Source of the DNA: an uncultured Lysobacteraceae bacterium
Lineage (GTDB): Bacteria > Pseudomonadota > Gammaproteobacteria > Xanthomonadales > Rhodanobacteraceae
DNA length: 7,036 nt
Assembly (NCBI GenBank): GCA_946482585.1
Contig: CAMLSI010000280.1
Location: forward strand, 1-7,036
Reading direction: 5' to 3'
The notes beneath the pieces are model-generated. The model saw nothing but the letters and a program-made list of their open reading frames with translations. It ran no database searches and was not told the DNA's origin. The first letter of the stretch is position 1, and each line of letters opens with the position of its first letter. Of the stretch, positions 1 to 5,096 are shown piece after piece. Made by a program: the position numbers and the translations under genes.

Positions 1-1
1 G

Positions 2-292
2 GAGCCGCCTGCGCCCATCGAGGCCTACATCGAGGCCGTGCACGCGGCGATCATGCGTGTCTGGGTACAACCGGCTTCGGCGCGTCCCGACCTGCATTGT
101 CCGGTCGATATCGAGCAGCGCGACGGCGGCGACGTCGTTCAGGCTAGCTTCGGGGACGATTGCAATGCTGATGCGGCGACGCGCGATGCTCTCCAACGTG
201 CCGTGCGCGAAGCCTCCCCGTTACCGTATGCCGGTTTTGAAAGTGTCTTTCAGCGCCGCATACATCTCGTTTTCAAACATAGCGGCCACTAG
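2..292 (+). CDS. tolA: TolA, C-terminal domain (5'-truncated by window edge)
   Basis: The last 96 codons of TolA are present; the transmembrane anchor and long helical domain lie upstream of the window. TolA is the inner-membrane protein that carries force from the TolQR motor across the periplasm to TolB/Pal. The visible part matches the globular TolA domain III: a YIEAV..AI helix, a V-W-V-Q-P stretch at residues 20-24 of the fragment, a strand with LHCPVDI, and the closing pattern A.REASPLPYAGFESVFQRRIHLVF. Two cysteines (fragment residues 33 and 54) sit where E. coli TolA domain III has its disulfide pair. The frame has no internal stop and ends in TAG only 12 bases before tolB, as expected in a tol operon. 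The family call rests on this pattern, the length and the neighbours. Codons near the end (TCTTTC, CATACATCTC) are less GC-biased than in tolB. Confidence 0.9.
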   Translation, partial: EPPAPIEAYIEAVHAAIMRVWVQPASARPDLHCPVDIEQRDGGDVVQASFGDDCNADAATRDALQRAVREASPLPYAGFESVFQRRIHLVFKHSGH

Positions 293-304
293 AGCAGGAT
301 CGAT

Positions 305-1654
305 ATGCCAGCCAACTCCGTATTCCGCATCGCCAGCCTGCTGCTCTGCCTGCTCGGCACCGCCGCAGTCCAGGCGCAGAACCCCGCGCCCGGCCAGGGC
401 CTCAGCAGCGACGTGCCGACCATCGTGATCAAGGACGGCCAGGCCTCGGCCCTGCCGATCGCGGTCGTGCCGTTCGCCTTCGAAGCCGCGGGTGCGCCGA
501 GCGAGACCGATGTCGGCGACATCGTGCGCATGGACCTCGCCCGTTCCGGCAAATTCCGGGCGCTGGACAAGAAAGACGTCGTCGAATTCCCGTCCCGCGG
601 CAGCGACATCAAGTTCCCGACCTGGAACCTGCTGAAGCAGACCTACGTCGTCGTCGGCCGCATGACCGACGCCGAAGGCGGGGCGATGCGCGTCGAATTC
701 GAGCTGTACGACGTGCCCAAGCAGGAGCGTCTGCTCGGCCTCGCGATCACCGGCCAGCGCAGCGACCTGCGCGGCGTCGGCCACCAGATCGCCGACCTGA
801 TCTACGAAAAGATCACCGGAGTCCGCGGCGCGTTCTGGACCCGTATCGCCTACGTGACCGCCGCGGGCGTCAGCCCGAACATCAACTACGCGCTGATGGT
901 CGCCGACTCGGACGGCTACAACCCGCAGGTGCTGGTCCGTTCGCGCGAGCCGCTGCTGTCGCCGTCGTGGTCGCCGGACGGCAAGAAGCTCGCCTACGTC
1001 TCGTTCGAGCGCGGCGACTCGGCCATCTACATCCAGGAAATCGCGACCGGCTCGCGTCAGGTCATCTCGAACAAGAAGGGCATCAATGGCGCGCCTTCTT
1101 TCTCGCCGGACGGCAGCAAGCTTGCGCTGACCCTGTCCTATCTCGGCAACCCCGACATCTTCGTCATGGATCTGGGCAGCCGCGAGACCAAGCGGATCAC
1201 GAACCACTTCTCGATCGATACCGAGGCTCAATGGATGCCGGACGGCCAAAGCCTGGTATTCACGTCGGACCGCTCGGGCAAGCCGCAGCTGTACCAGGTG
1301 TCCGCCGGCGGCGGCGACGCCACCCGCCTGACGTTCCAGGGCGAATACAACGCCAAGCCCTCGATTTCCTACGACGGCAAGATGTTCGCTATGGCGCAAG
1401 GCACTGGAAATGTGTATCGTATTGCGGTTTTGGACCGGAGCACGGGTTCGGGCGCGATGCGAGCCATCTCCCCGGGCAGCGTGGACGAGTCGCCGAGCTT
1501 TGCACCGAATGGAAGCATGCTGCTGTACGCCGCGACCGATGGACCGCGCGGAGTGCTGTACGCGGTGTCCGCCGACGGACGCGTTCGCCAGCGCCTGGTC
1601 TTGGCCGACGGGGACGTTCGCGAGCCGTCGTGGGGTCCATTCCGCCAGCGATAA
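305..1654 (+). CDS. tolB: Tol-Pal system periplasmic protein TolB
   Basis: This 449-residue periplasmic protein connects TolA with the lipoprotein Pal. Residues 1-24 form a signal peptide with a leucine-rich core and an AVQA cleavage site. An N-terminal domain (about 38-170) opens with VPTIVIKDG and PIAVVPFAFEAAG, typical of TolB. From about residue 180 a six-bladed beta-propeller is built from PD40/TolB repeats: SPSWSPDGKKLAYV (219-232), APSFSPDGSKLAL (263-275), AQWMPDGQSLVFTSDRSG (308-325), KPSISYDGKMFAM (351-363), SPSFAPNGSMLLY (396-408), and the closing EPSWGPF (440-446). It is slightly longer than the E. coli protein (about 430), mostly through a 13-residue extension (QNPAPGQGLSSDV) after the cleavage site; this end binds TolA in E. 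coli. ATG 305 is chosen because it precedes the signal peptide and follows a weak AGGA ribosome site. It lies 12 bases after tolA, so co-transcription and coupling are likely. Confidence 0.98.
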   Translation: MPANSVFRIASLLLCLLGTAAVQAQNPAPGQGLSSDVPTIVIKDGQASALPIAVVPFAFEAAGAPSETDVGDIVRMDLARSGKFRALDKKDVVEFPSRGSDIKFPTWNLLKQTYVVVGRMTDAEGGAMRVEFELYDVPKQERLLGLAITGQRSDLRGVGHQIADLIYEKITGVRGAFWTRIAYVTAAGVSPNINYALMVADSDGYNPQVLVRSREPLLSPSWSPDGKKLAYVSFERGDSAIYIQEIATGSRQVISNKKGINGAPSFSPDGSKLALTLSYLGNPDIFVMDLGSRETKRITNHFSIDTEAQWMPDGQSLVFTSDRSGKPQLYQVSAGGGDATRLTFQGEYNAKPSISYDGKMFAMAQGTGNVYRIAVLDRSTGSGAMRAISPGSVDESPSFAPNGSMLLYAATDGPRGVLYAVSADGRVRQRLVLADGDVREPSWGPFRQR

Positions 1655-1661
1655 ATCAAGA

Positions 1662-1677
1662 CGCCGGGTGACCGGCG
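1662..1677 (+). promoter_or_regulatory. GC hairpin with GUGA tetraloop between tolB and pal
   Basis: CGCCGG (1662-1667) pairs perfectly with CCGGCG (1672-1677) around a GUGA loop of the stable GNRA class, starting 7 bases after the tolB stop. There is no U-run directly behind it; the nearest is TTTT at 1691-1694. A full intrinsic terminator is therefore unlikely. A stabilising or processing stem that sets tolB and pal mRNA levels apart, or a partial attenuator, fits better. The structure is seen; the role is inferred. Confidence 0.45.
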
Positions 1678-1726
1678 CTAGTTACTGACCTTTTGTAATC
1701 TGACCTGACCTCTCAAGGACTACACC

Positions 1727-2242
1727 ATGAACACCTCGCTTCGCCTCGCCATCGCCGCCCTGTTGTGCGTCACCGCCGTCGGTTGCGCCAAGAAGACCAA
1801 GCCGGACACCCAGAAGGGCGGCGGCGAACAGCAACAGCAGGCTTCGACCGGCGGCGACACCGACTCCGGCGCCTACACCGAAGCTTCGCTGAACTCCGAC
1901 AGCTGCCTGCGCCAGCGCGTCATCTACTTCGATCTGGACCGCACCGAGATCAAGAGCGAATTCCAGGCCCAGATCGCCTGCCATTCGAAGTTCATCCGCC
2001 AGTTCCCGAACTACAACGTGACCCTCGAAGGCAATGCCGACGAGCGCGGTTCGCGTGAGTACAACCTGGGTCTCGGCGAGCGCCGCGGCAATGCCGTGCA
2101 GAGCGCGCTGTCCTCGGCCGGCGCTCCGGGCACCCAGCTCAACGTCGTCTCGTACGGCGAAGAGCGCCCGACCTGCAAGGACCACAGCGAAGATTGCTGG
2201 TCCAAGAACCGTCGCGTCGAAATCGTCTACACCAAGAACTAA
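1727..2242 (+). CDS. pal: Peptidoglycan-associated lipoprotein Pal
   Basis: Pal is the outer-membrane lipoprotein of the Tol-Pal complex; its OmpA-like domain binds peptidoglycan or, alternatively, TolB. Residues 1-19 form a lipoprotein signal peptide ending in the lipobox A-V-G-C, with Cys20 as the predicted lipidated residue; alanine at -3 is not the most usual choice but is acceptable. A Gly/Gln/Ser/Thr-rich tether (about 28-55) follows. The OmpA_C domain starts at VIYFDLDRTEIK (65-76) and holds the signature EGNADERGSREYN (101-113) and LGERRGNAV (116-124), then SYGEERP (142-148) and SKNRRVEIVY (159-168). Asp105, Arg107 and Arg119 fall at peptidoglycan-contact positions of the family. Four cysteines (60, 85, 150, 157) lie in the mature domain. 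The 171-residue length is normal. A strong AAGGA site at 1715-1719, 7 bases before ATG, supports the start and high expression. It sits 72 bases after tolB and 15 before cpoB. Confidence 0.98.
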   Translation: MNTSLRLAIAALLCVTAVGCAKKTKPDTQKGGGEQQQQASTGGDTDSGAYTEASLNSDSCLRQRVIYFDLDRTEIKSEFQAQIACHSKFIRQFPNYNVTLEGNADERGSREYNLGLGERRGNAVQSALSSAGAPGTQLNVVSYGEERPTCKDHSEDCWSKNRRVEIVYTKN

Positions 2243-2257
2243 GCACTAAGGAAAGCG

Positions 2258-3178
2258 ATGCGCGCGATCTCGAACCTGTTCGGTGCCCGCATCACGGCTG
2301 CGGCGGCCTTGTTGGCCGCCGCAGCCGTTTCCATGCCGGCCGCCGCGGAACGCCTGAGTCTTGCCGAGCGCGTCGCCGCGCTGGAGGCCCAGGCCCAAGC
2401 CGGTCAAGGCAACGTCGACCTCGTCAACCAGTTGCAGGCACTGCAAACCGAAGTGCAGCAGCTCAACGGGCTCGTCGAACAACTGCGTCATCAGCTCGAC
2501 GAGCAGAAAGAGCGCAGCAAGCAGCAATACATCGACCTCGATTCCCGCGTCGGTCGCCTCGAAGGCGGCGGTGGTGCAGCCGCTGCGCCGGCGAACAACG
2601 GTCGGCTCGACGATATCCAGCTGGGCGCGCCGAACGGCGCGAGCAGCGACAGCCCGGCGCCGTCGACCGACCCGGCACTGTCCCTCGATACTCCGAACAC
2701 GATGCCCGGTGCGGCTGCGCCGCGCGCGCCCGACACGGCCGCCGCGAGCACGGTACCGCCGCCTGCGGCGGGCACGCGTTTCGATCCGGCCGCCGAGAAG
2801 GGCAGCTATGACGAAGCGTTCGCCGCGCTCAAGGAAGGCCGCTATGCCGAGTCGGCGCGGCGTTTCCAGGCGTTCATCGACGCCTATCCGAACAGCGAAC
2901 TGACTGCCAACGCCTATTACTGGCTCGGCGAGTCGTATTACGTCACGCAGAACTACCGCGTCTCGCTCGAGACGTTCCAGACGCTGCTCAAGACGTATCC
3001 CGACAGCCAGAAGGCGCCCGACGCATTGCTCAAGACCGGCTACTGCCAGTACGAGCTCAAGCAGTGGGAGCCGGCCAAGGCCACGCTGACGCGCGTCGTG
3101 CAGAAGTATCCGGACACGACCGTCGCGCGGCTCGCCCAGGGGCGTCTGCGCGCGTTGCAATCCGAAGGCGCGCACTAA
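2258..3178 (+). CDS. cpoB: Cell division coordinator CpoB (YbgF)
   Basis: This 306-residue periplasmic protein coordinates peptidoglycan synthesis with Tol-driven outer-membrane constriction; in E. coli it contacts TolA and the PBP1B-LpoB pair. A signal peptide (1-30, cleavage after PAAA) is followed by a coiled-coil region (about 32-102, LAERVAALEAQ and LQTEVQQLNGLVEQL) that trimerises the family. Next comes an unusually long Ala/Pro/Ser-rich linker (about 103-178), then a C-terminal TPR domain (181-302). Its repeats include YDEAFAALKEGRYAESARRF, NAYYWLGESYYVTQNY and ALLKTGYCQYELKQWEPA, each ending in the YP-[DN]-S/T motif (YPNS, YPDS, YPDT) typical of the ybgF family. ATG 2258 follows AAGGAA (2248-2253) and lies 15 bases after pal, so it is almost certainly on the same transcript. 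The stop codon is in the loop of a 9-bp hairpin described separately. Symbol ybgF is an older synonym. Confidence 0.96.
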   Translation: MRAISNLFGARITAAAALLAAAAVSMPAAAERLSLAERVAALEAQAQAGQGNVDLVNQLQALQTEVQQLNGLVEQLRHQLDEQKERSKQQYIDLDSRVGRLEGGGGAAAAPANNGRLDDIQLGAPNGASSDSPAPSTDPALSLDTPNTMPGAAAPRAPDTAAASTVPPPAAGTRFDPAAEKGSYDEAFAALKEGRYAESARRFQAFIDAYPNSELTANAYYWLGESYYVTQNYRVSLETFQTLLKTYPDSQKAPDALLKTGYCQYELKQWEPAKATLTRVVQKYPDTTVARLAQGRLRALQSEGAH

Positions 3179-3187
3179 GCGCCTTCG
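3163..3187 (+). terminator. 9-bp perfect hairpin enclosing the cpoB stop codon
   Basis: CGAAGGCGC (3163-3171) pairs without mismatch with GCGCCTTCG (3179-3187); the 7-base loop GCACTAA contains the TAA stop of cpoB. The stem is strong, but no U-tract follows (ACGAATACC), so it is not a textbook intrinsic terminator. It may cause partial termination, protect the 3' end of the tol-pal message, or, because it lies 23 bases upstream of a queE start lacking a ribosome site, tie queE translation to ribosomes finishing cpoB. Only the pairing is seen directly. Confidence 0.5.
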
Positions 3188-3210
3188 CACGAATACCGGC
3201 GGCTGCGGCC

Positions 3211-3918
3211 ATGTCGGCTGAAGCCGTCCTCCCGAACCATCCCCTCGCGACACCGTCGCCGTCTGCGGCTGCGTCCGCCGAACGTCTGCGCATCACCGAG
3301 ATCTTTCATTCGATCCAGGGCGAGGCCGACGCGGTCGGCTGGCCGACCGTATTCGTGCGCCTGACCGGCTGCCCGCTGCGCTGCACCTGGTGCGATACCA
3401 CGTACTCGTTCCATGGCGGGCACTGGCGCGAGATCGACGACATCGTGCGCGAAGTCGCCGGCTACGGCGCGCGCCATGTCTGCGTCACCGGCGGCGAGCC
3501 GCTGTCGCAGAAGCGCTGCCTGATCCTGCTCGCGCGGCTCTGCGATGCCGGCCACGAAGTCTCACTGGAAACGTCGGGTGCGCTCGACGTTTCCGCCGTC
3601 GATCCGCGCGTGCGCAAGGTCGTCGATCTGAAAGCGCCCGACTCGGGCGAGTCCAAGCGCAACCGCTGGAGCAATCTCGACCACTTGCGCGCACATGACC
3701 AGGTCAAGTTCGTGCTCGCGGGCCGCGCCGACTACGAATGGGCGCGCGATACGGTGCGCGAGCACGCGATCGCGGCGCGCTGCCAGGTGCTGTTCTCGCC
3801 GGTGCACGGCAGCCTGAAACCGCGCGAACTCGCCGAATGGATACTCGCCGACCGTCTGCCCGTGCGCATGCAGCTCCAGCTGCACAAGCTGCTCTGGGGC
3901 GACGAGCCCGGCCATTGA
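3211..3918 (+). CDS. queE: 7-carboxy-7-deazaguanine synthase QueE (radical SAM)
   Basis: QueE uses S-adenosylmethionine and a [4Fe-4S] cluster to contract 6-carboxytetrahydropterin to 7-carboxy-7-deazaguanine, the ring-forming step towards preQ0 and queuosine. The 235-residue protein carries ITEIFHSIQGE (28-38, family substrate-binding strand), then FVRLTGCPLRCTWCDT, giving the radical-SAM C-x3-C-x2-C cluster ligands at Cys54, Cys58 and Cys61, and TGGEP at 93-97 for SAM binding. HKLLWG near the C-terminus is usual. The start is ATG 3211: no other ATG, GTG or TTG occurs in frame before the conserved ITEIF strand, and earlier in-frame codons would run back into cpoB. This leaves about 25 Ala/Pro/Ser-rich residues ahead of the domain. 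No recognisable ribosome site precedes it. The gene ends 12 bases before queC, which acts on its product. Confidence 0.97.
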   Translation: MSAEAVLPNHPLATPSPSAAASAERLRITEIFHSIQGEADAVGWPTVFVRLTGCPLRCTWCDTTYSFHGGHWREIDDIVREVAGYGARHVCVTGGEPLSQKRCLILLARLCDAGHEVSLETSGALDVSAVDPRVRKVVDLKAPDSGESKRNRWSNLDHLRAHDQVKFVLAGRADYEWARDTVREHAIAARCQVLFSPVHGSLKPRELAEWILADRLPVRMQLQLHKLLWGDEPGH

Positions 3919-3930
3919 ACAGGTGATCCG

Positions 3931-4599
3931 ATGAGCAAACCCGCCGTCGTCCTCGTTTCGGGCGGCATGGATTCCGCCGTGGTCCTGGCGATCGCGCGCG
4001 AGCAGGGATTCGCCTGCCATGCGCTCAGCGTCGCGTACGGACAGCGTCACGTCTCAGAACTCGACGCCTCCGACCGTGTCTGTGCCATGCTCGGAGCGGC
4101 TGCGCACAAGACCGTGACGGTCGACCTGCGCAGCATCGGCGGCTCCGCGCTCACGGCCGACATCGACGTGCCCGAGCAGGGCGGTGCCGGCATTCCGGTG
4201 ACCTACGTGCCCGCGCGCAACACGATCATGCTGTCGATCGCGCTGGGCTGGGCGGAAGTGCTCGGTTCCAGCGACATCTTCTGCGGGGTCAATGCCGTCG
4301 ACTATTCCGGCTATCCCGATTGCCGTCCCGCTTTCATCGAGGGGTTCCAGCAACTCGCGAACGTCGCGACCAAGGCCGGCGTCGAAGGTGCCCAGATCCG
4401 CGTGCATGCACCGCTGATGCGCATGAGCAAGGCCGAGATCGCGCGCGAAGGCACGCGACTTGGCGTCGATTTCGCGGCGACCGTGTCGTGCTATCAGGCC
4501 GACGAGAAAGGCCGCGCCTGCGCCCACTGCGACGCCTGCCGCCTGCGCGCGGAAGGCTTCCGCGACGCCGGACTCCTCGATCCGACGCGCTATCGCTGA
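3931..4599 (+). CDS. queC: 7-cyano-7-deazaguanine synthase QueC
   Basis: QueC is the ATP-dependent ligase that turns 7-carboxy-7-deazaguanine plus ammonia into preQ0, directly using the product of the preceding gene. The 222-residue length is normal. The PP-loop nucleotide motif is SGGMDS (10-15); YGQRH (36-40) and YVPARNT (92-98) are family hallmarks, as is [16 protein letters not shown] in the middle. The C-terminal zinc site is complete: Cys187, Cys197, Cys200 and Cys203 (C-x9-C-x2-C-x2-C). ATG 3931 is supported by AGGTGA at 3921-3926 and by the short 12-base gap after queE, indicating co-translation. No preQ1 riboswitch-like leader is evident upstream of the queE-queC pair. Later pathway genes (queF, tgt, queA) are not in the window. 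Confidence 0.98.
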   Translation: MSKPAVVLVSGGMDSAVVLAIAREQGFACHALSVAYGQRHVSELDASDRVCAMLGAAAHKTVTVDLRSIGGSALTADIDVPEQGGAGIPVTYVPARNTIMLSIALGWAEVLGSSDIFCGVNAVDYSGYPDCRPAFIEGFQQLANVATKAGVEGAQIRVHAPLMRMSKAEIAREGTRLGVDFAATVSCYQADEKGRACAHCDACRLRAEGFRDAGLLDPTRYR

Positions 4600-4614
4600 G
4601 ATCCGAACGCAGGC

Positions 4615-4643
4615 TTGTTTGGCCCCTGCACAGGCTCTAAACT
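4615..4643 (+). promoter_or_regulatory. Candidate sigma-70 promoter for tRNA-Lys
   Basis: TTGTTT (4615-4620) and TAAACT (4638-4643) are separated by exactly 17 bases and lie in the only AT-richer patch of the 95-base queC–tRNA gap. Matches to consensus are 3/6 and 4/6. The expected start point is near 4650, with a GC-rich stretch (TCGCGTC, then CCCCGCGCGCC) just after the -10. Such GC-rich discriminators are associated with stringent control of stable-RNA promoters, so control by growth rate is a reasonable inference. Confidence 0.5.
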
Positions 4644-4694
4644 TCGCGTCCCCCGCGCGCCGGCCCTCCGCCGACGCCATGCAGCACCTTCCGT

Positions 4695-4770
4695 GGGCCG
4701 TTAGCTCAGTTGGTAGAGCAGCGGACTTTTAATCCGTTGGTCGATGGTTCGAGTCCATCACGGCCCACCA
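4695..4770 (+). tRNA. tRNA-Lys(UUU), CCA encoded
   Basis: All arms fold. The acceptor stem GGGCCGT (4695-4701) pairs with ACGGCCC (4760-4766). The D stem is GCTC/GAGC (4704-4707/4716-4719), and the anticodon stem GCGGA/TCCGT (4721-4725/4733-4737) has one G-U pair. The 7-base loop CTTTTAA holds anticodon TTT at 4728-4730. The T stem is GATGG/CCATC (4743-4747/4755-4759) around TTCGAGT. Discriminator A is at 4767 and an encoded CCA at 4768-4770. UUU reads lysine codons AAA and AAG. A tRNA-Lys next to queC is also seen in other gammaproteobacteria and marks the end of the conserved block here. Lysine tRNA is not itself a substrate for queuosine modification, so the neighbourhood is positional, not functional. 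Confidence 0.99.
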
Positions 4771-4771
4771 T

Positions 4772-4799
4772 CCTGCCGCTGCGCGGAGCGCGGAGCAGG
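4772..4799 (+). terminator. Imperfect GC hairpin just after tRNA-Lys
   Basis: One base after the encoded CCA, CCTGC (4772-4776) can pair with GCAGG (4795-4799), and inside it GCGC (4781-4784) with GCGC (4788-4791) around a GGA loop, with an uneven internal loop between. It is followed by ACGCACATTCTTCGC, which lacks a proper U-run. It may be a weak terminator or the tRNA 3' processing stem. Stability depends on the internal loop, which I could not compute. Confidence 0.35.
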
Positions 4800-5082
4800 G
4801 CACGCACATTCTTCGCATCGCCTCTGCTGCGTTCGGGAACCTGCAGCCGATCCTGCTCGAGCCGTCCCGAGCGCGTCGATGGCGAAGCGGTCGCATTCCT
4901 CGCGCACGTTCTGCCTCGCGACGATCCGCGCTGCGCACGTCAGTCGCGCCGACCTCGATGCCGGCGCCTGGTTCCGGTGCCGATTCATGTCCGGGTGCAC
5001 CGCGAACCGTCGTTCCGGTACGAGGTTCCGCGCATGGTCGTGCGCCATCACGCCGCATGGCGCTGCTGCGCTGCCTCTGTCT

Positions 5083-5086
5083 GGAG
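5083..5086 (+). promoter_or_regulatory. Possible ribosome binding site (GGAG) for the Sel1 gene
   Basis: GGAG ends 10 bases before ATG 5097, a usable but slightly long spacing. Neither of the later in-frame candidates (GTG 5247, ATG 5283) has a purine-rich site, so this weak match is the main argument for the longer start. A four-base motif is common by chance in this GC-rich leader. Confidence 0.35.
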
Positions 5087-5096
5087 TTCGTGCCCG

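Larger units (their letters stand above)
4771..5096. other. Gene-poor GC-rich spacer between tRNA-Lys and the Sel1 gene
   Basis: This 326-base stretch holds no gene I can support. Apart from the hairpin after the tRNA I see no clear -35/-10 pair, no large repeat and no duplicated tRNA 3' end. Several reading frames stay open across it, but their translations are Arg/Ser/Ala/Pro-rich without family features, as expected from random high-GC DNA, and the ones starting to the left begin inside the tRNA. It is probably the leader of the downstream gene, which may be read through from the tRNA promoter. Confidence 0.6.

Noticed and set aside
221..1399. Minus-strand open frame of 392 codons opposite tolB.
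   Set aside because: Shadow of tolB; no recognisable features and no upstream ribosome site of note.
3064..3210. Starting queE at GTG 3064 inside cpoB.
   Set aside because: This would add 49 residues overlapping the conserved TPR end of CpoB, and the added translation is Arg/Ala-rich; ATG 3211 gives a near-normal length.
3179..3210. preQ1 riboswitch before the queE-queC genes.
   Set aside because: The gap is only 32 bases, largely taken by the hairpin arm, with no preQ1 aptamer-like C-rich loop and A-rich tail.
2246..3253. Minus-strand open frame of 335 codons opposite cpoB.
   Set aside because: Arg/Gly/Val-rich translation typical of antisense high-GC DNA; the + strand is unambiguously cpoB.
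4609..4629. GCAGG/CCTGC inverted repeat after queC as a terminator.
   Set aside because: Only 5 bp with an 11-base loop and no U-run; it overlaps the -35 of the proposed tRNA promoter and is probably chance.
4729..5058. Minus-strand frame of 109 codons ending in AVMDSNHRPTD.
   Set aside because: The ending is the classic false peptide from the antisense of a tRNA; the remainder is Arg/Ala-rich with no family features.
4710..5096. Upstream extension of the Sel1 reading frame to a GTG inside the tRNA (640 codons in total).
   Set aside because: It starts within the tRNA D-arm and its first residues (VEQRTFNPLVDGSSPS) are the well-known spurious translation of a tRNA gene; the following part lacks any protein-like features.
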